64,000 bases of DNA, taken from the NCBI RefSeq assembly GCF_016811075.1, contig NZ_JAFBGL010000003.1, positions 339,995 through 403,994 on the forward strand, in the 5' to 3' direction. Numbering within the stretch: the first letter of the stretch is position 1; the number at the start of each line of letters is the position of its first letter. The notes below the pieces were generated by a model. The model saw only the letters and a program-made list of their open reading frames with translations, did no database searches and was not told the origin of the DNA. The translations under genes and the position numbers were made by a program. Shown here in pieces: positions 32,950 through 42,047 of the stretch. The DNA is from Oceaniferula flava. GTDB lineage: Bacteria > Verrucomicrobiota > Verrucomicrobiia > Verrucomicrobiales > Akkermansiaceae.

Positions 32950-34665
32950 ATGACTGACCTACTTATTGCACCAGCCCGCGAGAGCGGATGTGAGGACTTG
33001 GAAGCTCTGGCTGATGTGGTCCAGAATGCCGCCGAGCAACAACGATCACCCATCGATGATGTGCTGGATTCTGGTGCTGTGGATGAGGAGCCCTACCTGC
33101 GAAATCTTGCTGAAAAAACAGGCATGGAATGGGTGTCTGAAATACCCGAGTTCACCGAAGTGGAGCCACTGCGCCAAGCTTGTGGCCCGAAGGTGGCTCT
33201 GGCGCACCGCCTGCTACCGATGGCCTTGGAGTCCGATGGTGATCACGAGGGCGCGGCTCAGAGCATCGTTTTATTAACTTACGATCCTCTGAACTTGGTG
33301 GCACGTCAGGCAGCCACGCAGCAAATTCAGATTCCCATCATCTGGAAAATGGCCTCGCGTCGCCGGATTCACGAGTCGGTGAGAAAACTTTATGGGGTGG
33401 GGGCCGATACCTTCGAGCAGATTCTCGAAGGCCGCGATCTCGACTACGACAATCTGGAAACCTCCGACGAAGCCAACGTCATCGACGCCGATGAGGACGA
33501 GGAGGCCAGCGTGGTGAAATTTGTAAACCAAATCATCCGCGAAGCTCTGCAGCAGAGCGCGACTGATATTCACGTGGAACCGCTGCATGATAATCTACGG
33601 ATCCGCTACCGGATCGATGGCTTGCTGGTGGATGTCACCGTGCCTGATAACATCAAGGCTCTTCAGAGCTCGGTGATCGCCCGTCTGAAAATTATGTCGC
33701 ACCTCGATATCGCGGAGCGCCGCTTGCCGCAGGATGGTCGGATCAACCTGCAGTTCGAGGGTTCCACGATTGATGTTCGTGTCGCTACCGTGCCCACCGT
33801 CGAAGGTGAGAGCGTCAGTTTGCGTTTGTTGAACCAAGAAAAATTCACCATTGCCCGCTTGGGGATGGAGAAGTTTGTTCAGGACCGCATCGAGCAGCTG
33901 ATCAAGCTTTCCAATGGAATTATCCTCATTACCGGACCCACAGGTTCGGGTAAATCGACCAGTCTTTATTCCTTCCTCAGTGAAGTGAACTCTCCGGATA
34001 CTCGGATTGTGACCATTGAGGATCCGGTGGAGAACAAGCTCCCCGGCGTGATGCAAATTGCAGTTAAATCAGATATTGGTCTGACCTTTGCCAGCGGCCT
34101 GCGATCGATCCTCCGTGCCGACCCCAATATCGTCATGATTGGTGAGATTCGAGATCTGGAGACGGCAGAAATTGCCATCCGTGCCTCGCTCACTGGTCAC
34201 TTGGTGTTCAGCACCTTGCACACCAATGATGCTTTGGGCGGAATTAGTCGTCTGACCGATATGGGCGTGGAGCCTTTCCTGGTTTCCGCCTCGGTGCGGG
34301 CCTTCCTGGCGCAGCGCCTGGTGCGTCGTCTCTGCCCAAGCTGTAAAGTGCCCCACGAGCTGACTGAACTGCAGCGCAGAGAGCTGGAAATCCCTGACGA
34401 AATCGTCGGTCAGTGCTACGATTCTGTAGGCTGCGACAAGTGCCGAAACACCGGCTTCAAGGGACGTCTCGCTATTTACGAAGTCGCTCTAATCACAGAT
34501 GCCGTGCAAGACCTCATCGTGAAGGGGGCCGATAACCGAGACTTGCTCGAGCAAGCGCACAAAGATGGCTACGTGCCGATGCGTGAGTATGGCTGGCATA
34601 AGGTGATGAAAGGCGAAACCACTCTGGAAGAGGTGATTTCCGTCACCAGCTCCGACATCGTATAA
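32950..34665 (+). CDS. Type II/IV secretion ATPase, GspE/PilB family
   Basis: Hexameric ATPase that powers pilus or type II secretion assembly. The 571-residue protein has an N-terminal GspE_N domain (residues 1-150), the linker GADTFEQILEGRDLD, SATDIHVEPLHDNLRIRYRIDG (arm), Walker A GPTGSGKST near 330, Asp box DTRIVTIEDPVE, Walker B DPNIVMIGEIRD and the His box FSTLHTNDALGG. The tetracysteine zinc segment LCPSC...CDKCRNTGFKGR near 460-505 is complete. The GspF/PilC gene follows at 31 bases, so they form one unit; pseudopilin genes are elsewhere (one near 53.3 kb). Confidence 0.95.
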   Translation: MTDLLIAPARESGCEDLEALADVVQNAAEQQRSPIDDVLDSGAVDEEPYLRNLAEKTGMEWVSEIPEFTEVEPLRQACGPKVALAHRLLPMALESDGDHEGAAQSIVLLTYDPLNLVARQAATQQIQIPIIWKMASRRRIHESVRKLYGVGADTFEQILEGRDLDYDNLETSDEANVIDADEDEEASVVKFVNQIIREALQQSATDIHVEPLHDNLRIRYRIDGLLVDVTVPDNIKALQSSVIARLKIMSHLDIAERRLPQDGRINLQFEGSTIDVRVATVPTVEGESVSLRLLNQEKFTIARLGMEKFVQDRIEQLIKLSNGIILITGPTGSGKSTSLYSFLSEVNSPDTRIVTIEDPVENKLPGVMQIAVKSDIGLTFASGLRSILRADPNIVMIGEIRDLETAEIAIRASLTGHLVFSTLHTNDALGGISRLTDMGVEPFLVSASVRAFLAQRLVRRLCPSCKVPHELTELQRRELEIPDEIVGQCYDSVGCDKCRNTGFKGRLAIYEVALITDAVQDLIVKGADNRDLLEQAHKDGYVPMREYGWHKVMKGETTLEEVISVTSSDIV

Positions 34666-34696
34666 TCATCAGCACGAGAGTTCACCTCAATCAAGC

Positions 34697-36010
34697 ATGG
34701 CAGTTTTCACATACAAGGCGCTCGCAAAGGATGGCGCTGTTTCCACAGGAGAAATCACCGCGGGCGACCGCACAGAGGCGATCAAGGTGCTAAGTCGGCG
34801 CGGCTTGCAGCCGGTCAATTTATCCGCCTCATCGGTCGCTAAACCTTCGCCGAAGGCAAAGAAAAACGACTCGTCGAAAGCCACGAAGGAGAGCCCCCCA
34901 GTTAAAGGGGAAAAGCCTCCCGAGAAAGAAGGCAAGGGGCCGGCGCGAGACGCCAATGGTCTGCTCAAGCTGAAGCGTGCCGAGGTGGTGATGTTTACCG
35001 AGGAGCTCAGTGAGATGTTAGGTGCCGGACTCCAGCTGGAACCGGCGCTGAAATCGATGGAAAACCGTGAGGAGCTAGGCTCACTCAAGGATGTTTCTCG
35101 TGATATTCGTCAGCTGGTGCGTGACGGTAGCAGCTTTTCTCTCGCGCTACGCAAGGTGAGCGATAGCTTCGGGCCTCTCTACTGCAGCCTCGCTGCTGCT
35201 GGTGAGGCTTCCGGTGCGTTGGATACCATTCTCAAACGTCAGGCGCACTATCTGAAGACTTTGCAAGAGCTTCAGAGTAAGGTGACCCTCGCTCTCATTT
35301 ACCCGGCCTTCCTAGTGCTGGCCGGCATCGGTGTCGGGGTGATCTTTGTCACCAAGTTAATCCCGCAGCTGACCGATCTGATTTCCAGCACCCCGGGTGG
35401 TAAGATTCCCCTGGGCGCAAAGATCCTCATTAACACCAGTAACTTTTTCCAGCAATGGTGGCTGGTCATGCTGCTCACCTTGGTCGGCGGCGCACTGATC
35501 TTCAAGGCTTGGAAAGATGCTGAATCAAACCGACTGACGTGGGATCGCACCAAGCTCAAGCTTCCGCTGTTAGGTGCGGTGATCGAGAGCCGGTTCTATG
35601 TCCAATTTCTGGAAACTTTGGCGAACCTGGTGGGCAATGGTCTGCCACTTTTACGCTCCCTCGAATTGTCACGTGATGCCACTCAGAACTTACATATCCG
35701 TGGTCACATGGATCGGGTGATCGAGATGGTGGGGGACGGTCGTTCCTTCTCGCGCTCCCTCATCAGCACGGGGATTTTCCCACCCTTGTTGATCGATATG
35801 GTCTCGGTCGGTGAGAAAACCGGTAAGCTGGACAAGTCTCTGCGCCGCGCTGCCGAGCGCTATGATTCCGAGCTCAACAAATCGCTCTCACGGGTGATGG
35901 AGTTGATCATGCCAGTGGTGCTGGTTGTCATGGCTTTGCTGATCGGCACCATGGCCTACCTGATGATCACCGCGATCTTCCAGACTATTGACAATTTGGG
36001 TGGCCGTTAG
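34697..36010 (+). CDS. Type II/IV secretion inner-membrane protein, GspF/PilC family
   Basis: Platform protein of the same machine. The 437 residues start MAVFTYKALAKDGAVSTGEI as in GspF, then comes an unusual Lys/Pro/Ser-rich linker at about 50-90 (KPSPKAKKNDSSKATKESPP), then two T2SS_F repeats with MFTEELSEMLGAGLQLEPAL and ESRFYVQFLETLANLVGNGLPLLRSLE. Three membrane helices are seen: ALIYPAFLVLAGIGVGVIF, WWLVMLLTLVGGALIF and the C-terminal MPVVLVVMALLIGTMAYLMI. The linker is longer than usual for the family. It lies 31 bases after the ATPase gene. Confidence 0.94.
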   Translation: MAVFTYKALAKDGAVSTGEITAGDRTEAIKVLSRRGLQPVNLSASSVAKPSPKAKKNDSSKATKESPPVKGEKPPEKEGKGPARDANGLLKLKRAEVVMFTEELSEMLGAGLQLEPALKSMENREELGSLKDVSRDIRQLVRDGSSFSLALRKVSDSFGPLYCSLAAAGEASGALDTILKRQAHYLKTLQELQSKVTLALIYPAFLVLAGIGVGVIFVTKLIPQLTDLISSTPGGKIPLGAKILINTSNFFQQWWLVMLLTLVGGALIFKAWKDAESNRLTWDRTKLKLPLLGAVIESRFYVQFLETLANLVGNGLPLLRSLELSRDATQNLHIRGHMDRVIEMVGDGRSFSRSLISTGIFPPLLIDMVSVGEKTGKLDKSLRRAAERYDSELNKSLSRVMELIMPVVLVVMALLIGTMAYLMITAIFQTIDNLGGR

Positions 36011-36058
36011 ATCCCGTCGCGACTTGCCCATTGCCTGATTCTGTGTCATGGCGTGGGC

Positions 36059-37033
36059 ATGAATGTGAGACTGATTGATCAAGCCCTGGTAGAGAAATGT
36101 CTAACGATGCCGCGCGCCATCGAGCTGATGCGCCAGGCATACGCCGACCTGACTGAAGGCAAGGTGGACAGCCCGCTGCGCACGGCTCTGGTGAACGAGG
36201 GAGGCACTGTTCTCTATAAGCCTGCTTACTCATCTGGAGCGGGGATTTTCTGCGTCAAGGTGGTCTCTGTGTTTGCCGATAACGTCAATCGGGGGCTGCC
36301 CGTGACGCCAGGCATCATCGTGGTCAATAGCTCGGAAACCGGGATGCCCTTGGCGATTTTGGAAGCTGGCTATTTGACCTCGTTGCGCACCGGCGCCGCC
36401 ACGGGGATTGCGACCGAGGTTCTGGCTCCTGCCGATGCCACGATCGGAGCCCTATTCGGCACCGGTGGACAATCGCGCCACCAGCTCGAAGCGATGCTTT
36501 GCGCGCGTGATTTCACCAAGATTTACGTCTTCTCTAGAAAGCAGGAAAATGCGGTGAGGTTCTGCGAGGAAAATGCCGACATCGCGGGGGACTGTGAATT
36601 GGTGGCTAATCCGGACCGCGCGGTGCTCAAAGACTGTCACGTGATTACGGCAGCCACCACCAGTCCGACCGCCGTTTTTTCCGACGATGAAATCTCAGAC
36701 AGCGTGCATATCAATGCCATCGGTTCCCTCGGGGCGGAGCGCACGGAGGTATCTGCAGAGACGCTACTGCGCTCCGATGTGGTGGTCGATCAACGCGCCG
36801 CCTGCCTCAAAGAGGCCGGTGAGATCTGTCTGATGCGTGATCAGGGGCTGATCGGTGACGACTATCATCCTCTGGAAATTGGCGAGATCATCCTTGGCGA
36901 TCAATCGACCGGGGAAAGGGATCGACCCACGGTGTTCAAATCCGTGGGCAATGCGGCGCAGGATCTTATTTGTTCGGCTGAAATCTACCGTTATGCCGAA
37001 GAGCATGGTTTGGGCGCCCAGGCGGAGCTGTAA
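36059..37033 (+). CDS. Ornithine cyclodeaminase/alanine dehydrogenase family protein
   Basis: NAD(P)-dependent enzyme family that includes ornithine cyclodeaminase, ketimine reductase and alanine dehydrogenase. From the ATG at 36059 (MNVRLIDQALVEKCLTMPRAIELMRQAY) the protein of 324 residues shows FCVKVVSVFADN, MPLAILEAGYLTSLRTGAATGIATEVLAPADATIGALFGTGGQSRHQLEA and HVITAATTSPTAVFSDDEI. The Rossmann motif is GTGGQS. A GTG two codons upstream (36053) is a less likely start. The substrate cannot be decided; it lies between secretion genes and a peptidase. Confidence 0.88.
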   Translation: MNVRLIDQALVEKCLTMPRAIELMRQAYADLTEGKVDSPLRTALVNEGGTVLYKPAYSSGAGIFCVKVVSVFADNVNRGLPVTPGIIVVNSSETGMPLAILEAGYLTSLRTGAATGIATEVLAPADATIGALFGTGGQSRHQLEAMLCARDFTKIYVFSRKQENAVRFCEENADIAGDCELVANPDRAVLKDCHVITAATTSPTAVFSDDEISDSVHINAIGSLGAERTEVSAETLLRSDVVVDQRAACLKEAGEICLMRDQGLIGDDYHPLEIGEIILGDQSTGERDRPTVFKSVGNAAQDLICSAEIYRYAEEHGLGAQAEL

Positions 37034-37050
37034 GCGACGAAGCTCCACCC

Positions 37051-37084
37051 AAAAAACACGGTCGAGCCCTGAGGCCCGACCGTG
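37051..37084 (-). terminator. Terminator after the M16 peptidase gene
   Basis: Stem CACGGTCG / CGACCGTG with an inner GCC/GGC pair, 26 bases past the minus-strand stop at 37110 and followed there by a T-run of six. It could also slow plus-strand transcription arriving from 37033. Confidence 0.85.
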
Positions 37085-37109
37085 GGGGAGATCGAATCGA
37101 AACGTTCGC

Positions 37110-40010
37110 TTAAGGAGCCTCGGGCAGGGGGGCGACTTCGGCCACTGGCATGATCTCAATGCGGATGGCATTGCCTGAGTTTAGGTATTTTTGCGCCAAG
37201 GCATTCATCTCGTTCAGGGTGATCGACTGGTAATCGGCGTCGCGCTCGCTCGCCCAATTCAGACGGTAAGGTTGCTCTTGAGACTGACTCATCACGGTGC
37301 TTAGCCAGTAGTCGTTTTCGCGCAGGCTGGTTTTTAACTCGCTGAGTTTGGGAGCCAAGGCCCGGTTGAGTTCGTCCTCGGTGATGTTTCCGCTGGCGAG
37401 GTTGTGGCCAATGTCGACGATCAGCTTGCCAACGCGTTCGGCCTGCTCCGCCTTGCCGGGGCTGACGGCGAGAAGGTAGCCGAGATCGACAAAGACATCG
37501 CTGGGCTGGAAGCCGGCGTAGGGGCTGTAGGCTTCGCCCAGTTCCTCGCGGATTTTCTCACGCATGCGGTTGGACAAGATCGAGCTCAGCACTCCGAGGC
37601 GGCGTGTTTCCTTGATGGTTTTGTCGCTCAATCCAGGGCCTTTCCAGACCACCATGGCGGTGCCGGGGGCGACCCGACTATCGAAGGTGTAGCGTCTCAG
37701 TCCGGGTGTCTTGGGAAGGTTTTGCAGAATTCGCTCGGCCTTGTAGGCTGGCTTGGTCAAGGCGCGTTCTGGCAGTGTGCCAATAGTGCGAGCGAGGATG
37801 GGGATGACCTTTTCAGGCTCGAGGTCACCGATGATGGAGATTTCCAGATAACCTTTTTCAAAGGCGGGCAGCAGCCACTTCTTCAGATCCTCCACGGTGA
37901 ATGCTCTGACCTGACTTTCTTCCGGGAAGACAAAGCGCGGGTCGTTGCCCCGGAGGTCCGCTTGAAGCTCGGTTTGAGGGCCTGCGGAGCTGTGTTTGAG
38001 TTTGGAGTAGATACTGGGCAGTTGCGCCTTGAACAATCGGGCCGCCTCGGGGCGGAAACCCGGATCGGTTAGGTAGGCGCAGATCATTTGCAGCTGCAGC
38101 TCGAGGTCCTCCGGGGTGGTGTTGCCGGCGAGCGCAAAGGCGTCTTCCTGCACCTCGAAGCGGACACGTGCATTGCGCCCGGCGAGGATGGTGCGAAGCT
38201 CATCGCTGCTGTGCTGGCCGAGGCCTCCGGCGGTGAAGGTGGCGGAGGCAAACATGTCCAAACCTGGTTTGTCCTTGGGCATGGTCAGCTTGCCGGCGCC
38301 CACACGGGTGGTCACGCTGACGCTATTTTTTTCAAAATCGGTTTTCTTGATGTTGCAGTGACAGCCGTTGTGGAAGGAGACTTGGGTGAAGTCGTGTTCC
38401 TTGACCTGGGTTTGCTTGGCGATGGTGCCGGCCTGACCGAAATCGGTGTAGGCGAACTTGGCGCTCTCGGTCTTCTCCGGAGCGGTCACCTCCTTGGCGG
38501 TGCTTTGCTGATAGAGTTTTTTCAAGGTGGCGTCAGCCTCCGCATCGGCCTGCGTGGTGGTTAGCACCAGGGTGATGTTCTCGGTGACCCAGAGCTTTAC
38601 CAGTGCCTCGTGGCAGCTCTCGACGGTGATCTTTTCCAAGTTCTCTTTGAGAATGGCGAGGTCGTCTGCCGGGGTGGAGAACACGGCATCGCTGTGAATG
38701 TGTTTGGCGAGTGCGCTGGCTAGGGTGTTGGTTTGGCGGCTCGGCGCGGATTTGACGGCGCGCTGGTAGGCATTGACTAGGTTCGCTTTGACTTCGTTAA
38801 GCTCACTTTCGGTGAAGCCATGCTGCACCGCGCGGCGCAGTTCTTGCTCTAACACTGGGAGCGCAGCCTTCCAGTCGTGGTTGTTAGCCACCACCGAGAC
38901 ACCGGTGATGTCGGTGAACTCAAAGAGGTCATAGCGGTAGGCTTCTCCTCCTGAAATGGCGGCATTTTCTTTCTTCGAGAGAATGGAAAAGCGACGTCCA
39001 AGGATGGAGTTGGCAATCGAGAGCGGCAGCTTCTTCGCACGGTTGGCCTTGGTGTCGGCGCTCTTCTCATGCGGTGTCATCACCATCAGGGTGAGATCGG
39101 TGCTGGCCACTTCTTTGTCGGCCACCACCAAGGTTTGAAACCCTTTGCCGGATGAGATCTTGCCGAGCTGGGGATCCGCTCCCGCTTTGGCGGGGTTCTT
39201 CATCGATCCGAAGGTGGCGCGAATACGCTTCTCCGCTTCCTTGGCGTCAAAGTCACCAACGTAGACGAAGGTCATTTTACTGGGGATGTAATACTCGTTG
39301 TAAAAGTCGGTGAAGGCACTGCGCGGGGCCGATTTGATAATTTCCTCGGTGCCAATGGGAAACCGCTTGGAGATCAATGCGTCTGGCAGCAGGGCTTGGA
39401 ACTGCTGCTCCATCAGGCGCATTTGCACGGAGTCCCGTGAGGTTTTTTCCGATAGGATGACGCCACGTTCCTTGTCGATTTCTTCATCACGGAGAAAGGC
39501 ACCGTCGCCAAAGTCACGCATGACATCGAAACCTAACTTCAAGGTGTCTTCTTTGTTGTTAGGAAGATCAAGCATATACACCGTCTCATCGAAGGAGGTG
39601 TAGGCATTGGCATGGGCGCCGAAGGCGATTCCCAAACGCTGCATCTTGGGGATGAGTTGGCTGGAGTCTGGGAAGTTCTTCGAGCCATTGAAGACCATGT
39701 GCTCGAGGAAATGGGCGACACCACGTTGGTCCTCGCGTTCCATCAGGGAGCCAGCGGCAATGTGCAGTCGCATGCTCACTCGGCCCGGAGGTTGATCGTT
39801 GGGCAGGAGCACGTAGCGCATGCCGTTGGGAAGTGTGCCGTAGACCACTTTCGGGTCGGAGGCGATGTCGCTGCTGTCATGTGCCCAAGGGCGGGCGTCG
39901 ACGGCTTGAGCAGCGATGCTTGGCGTCTCCTTGGCGGAAACCGGGAATGAGCTCAGCGCACTTACCCCCAAGGTAAGTGCTAGCAAGAGGTGGGGCTTGG
40001 TAAGTTTCAT
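37110..40010 (-). CDS. Secreted M16-family zinc metallopeptidase
   Basis: From the Met at 40010 (MKLTKPHLLLALTLGVSALSSFPVSAKE) the product has a signal peptide and 966 residues, a full-length fused M16 peptidase (pitrilysin/insulinase fold). The N-terminal catalytic half has the inverted zinc motif HFLEH (His100, Glu103, His104) followed by MVFNG, and the distal Glu in ERGVILSEKTSRD about 75 residues on. The C-terminal inactive half starts near residue 530, with RMREKIREELGEAYSPYAGFQ late in it. Both halves form a clam-shell that degrades peptides, here outside the cytoplasm. The frame's first Met at 40061 adds 17 residues before the signal peptide and is rejected. Confidence 0.95.
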   Translation of the reverse strand: MKLTKPHLLLALTLGVSALSSFPVSAKETPSIAAQAVDARPWAHDSSDIASDPKVVYGTLPNGMRYVLLPNDQPPGRVSMRLHIAAGSLMEREDQRGVAHFLEHMVFNGSKNFPDSSQLIPKMQRLGIAFGAHANAYTSFDETVYMLDLPNNKEDTLKLGFDVMRDFGDGAFLRDEEIDKERGVILSEKTSRDSVQMRLMEQQFQALLPDALISKRFPIGTEEIIKSAPRSAFTDFYNEYYIPSKMTFVYVGDFDAKEAEKRIRATFGSMKNPAKAGADPQLGKISSGKGFQTLVVADKEVASTDLTLMVMTPHEKSADTKANRAKKLPLSIANSILGRRFSILSKKENAAISGGEAYRYDLFEFTDITGVSVVANNHDWKAALPVLEQELRRAVQHGFTESELNEVKANLVNAYQRAVKSAPSRQTNTLASALAKHIHSDAVFSTPADDLAILKENLEKITVESCHEALVKLWVTENITLVLTTTQADAEADATLKKLYQQSTAKEVTAPEKTESAKFAYTDFGQAGTIAKQTQVKEHDFTQVSFHNGCHCNIKKTDFEKNSVSVTTRVGAGKLTMPKDKPGLDMFASATFTAGGLGQHSSDELRTILAGRNARVRFEVQEDAFALAGNTTPEDLELQLQMICAYLTDPGFRPEAARLFKAQLPSIYSKLKHSSAGPQTELQADLRGNDPRFVFPEESQVRAFTVEDLKKWLLPAFEKGYLEISIIGDLEPEKVIPILARTIGTLPERALTKPAYKAERILQNLPKTPGLRRYTFDSRVAPGTAMVVWKGPGLSDKTIKETRRLGVLSSILSNRMREKIREELGEAYSPYAGFQPSDVFVDLGYLLAVSPGKAEQAERVGKLIVDIGHNLASGNITEDELNRALAPKLSELKTSLRENDYWLSTVMSQSQEQPYRLNWASERDADYQSITLNEMNALAQKYLNSGNAIRIEIMPVAEVAPLPEAP

Positions 40011-40265
40011 GATGGCTATTGTGAAGGCTGAGCGATCTGAACCAAGCCCATTGTCTGCCAATTTGCAGCTCAGCGGTGATTTTCAAGCAGCTTCAGTCCA
40101 TAGGGGCGGGAGGGGGAGGCTCAGTGTCAGCTTTCACTTTTCTCATTGATCTCTGAGTCATCTTCAGGCGATGGTAGTTGAATCCTATAACCAAAGCCAT
40201 TGGGTGATGATTGTCATGAGGTTCTCCGTGACGATTTGATCACGCTTTTGCTCGCAAATCAGCCC

Positions 40266-41120
40266 ATGATATTTCCTCGTGTAGACCGCACCGAGTCCAA
40301 GTTTGTCATTCCATTGACAACGAAGGACGCGCTGGTGACTGAAGTGGAAAAACATGCAGCCTACGATCAAGAAGCCGGAGGCGTGGCGCAGTATCCGATC
40401 ATCAGTCAATACTACGACAACGCATTCCGTGATTGTTACTGGGAAAAACAGCGCGGCCAGCAAAGTCGGCGCAAGCTGAGAATTCGTGTCTACGGCTCCG
40501 ATCAAAGCGACATTCCACCGACGACATTTATCGAGGTGAAACACAAGTGCGATGGTCGTGGCGTGAAACGCCGGCGGCGGATGCCGATGCAGCAGGCACT
40601 CGATCTGGCGGAAGGGCGGGTCGATGGTCGTGAGATCAAGCGGGAAAACATGTCGCGTGAAGAGCGGATGCTGCTCGCCGAAGTGCTCAGCTTGGTGGAG
40701 CAGCGTGAATTTAAATTTCTCTGCACCCTGAGATACGACCGGCAGGCCTACGTAGGCGCCGATGATGCACCGGATCTCCGGATCACCTTTGACACCGGCA
40801 TTGCGTGTCGATTTGAGCAGCTCGACCTACGCGCTGACGACCAACGTTTCGAACACTACCTGCTCGACAGGGATCTCTGTGTGATGGAGGTGAAAACCAA
40901 CACCGTGGTGCCGAGTTGGCTGCGTGATTTGGTGGGGGATAAACATTTGGTGCGACAGGGGTTCAGTAAATTCTGCACTGCGGTGGAGCGCTATGACCCG
41001 GTGGTGCGAGCTGCGATCTACGGGCCTAACACAGTGCCGTTTTTGAAACAGGAGGACGTTGGTGAGCGCGATGGGGTTTTACCCGTAGCCATAACCACCC
41101 GCACAGCCAGAACCACCTGA
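40266..41120 (+). CDS. VTC-domain polyphosphate polymerase-like protein
   Basis: From the Met at 40266 (MIFPRVDRTESKFVIPLT) the 284-residue protein has the VTC tunnel-fold signatures: the RxExKF-like start, YYDNAFRDCYWEKQRG, FIEVKHKCDGRGVKRRRRMP with the basic tunnel residues, DLCVMEVKTN and RQGFSKFCTAVER (the SKxC element). VTC domains make polyphosphate from ATP in eukaryotes; bacterial members are assumed to polymerise or bind polyphosphate or nucleotides. The start at 40200 is upstream of the conserved region. The DUF4956 membrane gene follows 84 bases later, a pairing known in other bacteria. Confidence 0.88.
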   Translation: MIFPRVDRTESKFVIPLTTKDALVTEVEKHAAYDQEAGGVAQYPIISQYYDNAFRDCYWEKQRGQQSRRKLRIRVYGSDQSDIPPTTFIEVKHKCDGRGVKRRRRMPMQQALDLAEGRVDGREIKRENMSREERMLLAEVLSLVEQREFKFLCTLRYDRQAYVGADDAPDLRITFDTGIACRFEQLDLRADDQRFEHYLLDRDLCVMEVKTNTVVPSWLRDLVGDKHLVRQGFSKFCTAVERYDPVVRAAIYGPNTVPFLKQEDVGERDGVLPVAITTRTARTT

Positions 41121-41204
41121 TTGCTTGATTCTCCATACCTAGCGACATTTTTTTCCGCTTGGCCCCTAGACCTTACCCACTTTATCCATCGATACCTGAC
41201 CCCT

Positions 41205-41912
41205 ATGTTTGCATTTTTAGATTCACTCTTCGCTGCCGGCGGTAGCTCTCCTGGCGCTGTTGAAATTGTTGTCGCAGTGATTGTTAGCCTGATCCTGAAC
41301 TTGTTAGTAGCGATCCTCTACAAGGCGACGTATCGCGGAAATTCCTACTCTCAGGACTACGTGCACACCTTGGTGATCATCGGCACGGTGGTCACTGTCA
41401 TCATTCTCATCGTACGCGGCGAGGGTGGGGGGCAGATTGCCTTTGGTATGTTTGCCGCCTTCTCGATTATTCGTTTCCGGCGCAACCTGACCCAGGCACG
41501 GGATCTTGCCTTTATTTTCGTCTCCATGGCCATCGGCCTGTCGGTGGGGGCTTTGCCGCTGGGGCAGCTGTGGTTGGCCGTGGTGGTGTTGTGTATTGTG
41601 GCGGGGGCGATCTTCGCCATGGCTCAGGGGGATCTGTTTGCTCCCCGCCGAGTCAGTCACAGCCTACGGGTCAGAGTGACCAATGACATCAACTACGACG
41701 AGGCCTTTGATCCGATCTTTGCCCTGTTCACCGAGGCGTCAGAGCTGCGCAGTGTGGAGTCTGTCCAAGCGGGAATGATGACCGAGCTGCGCTATGACAT
41801 CACGCTGAAGGAATCAGGGAGTGTGGCCGATTTTATGGAGAAAATGCAGGTCGCCAGTGGCAACAACCGGGTGCTGCTCTCGAGGATCCGAGGCAATGAT
41901 CTTGGTGTGTAG
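41205..41912 (+). CDS. DUF4956 family membrane protein
   Basis: From the Met at 41205 (MFAFLDSLFAAGG) the protein of 235 residues has four membrane helices (VEIVVAVIVSLILNLLVAILY, VHTLVIIGTVVTVIILIV, LAFIFVSMAIGLSVGALPLG, LWLAVVVLCIVAGAIFAMA) and a cytoplasmic C-terminal domain of about 80 residues. The sequence FGMFAAFSIIRFRRNLTQARDLAFIF is the family signature. It follows the VTC gene on the same strand and probably works with it, possibly as the membrane channel or anchor for polyphosphate. Upstream Met at 41121 is not credible. Confidence 0.88.
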   Translation: MFAFLDSLFAAGGSSPGAVEIVVAVIVSLILNLLVAILYKATYRGNSYSQDYVHTLVIIGTVVTVIILIVRGEGGGQIAFGMFAAFSIIRFRRNLTQARDLAFIFVSMAIGLSVGALPLGQLWLAVVVLCIVAGAIFAMAQGDLFAPRRVSHSLRVRVTNDINYDEAFDPIFALFTEASELRSVESVQAGMMTELRYDITLKESGSVADFMEKMQVASGNNRVLLSRIRGNDLGV

Positions 41913-42047
41913 TGGGGGGATATGCCTGATCCTCGGCTGTCAGTCCGCATCGGGTCAATGCTGGGGTTTTGCGAGTGGGGATTCACCTTGACCGCGATAG
42001 GTCCTCTCCCTAGCTTCCGAGCGTTCGCGTCATATAAAGGCGCTCAA

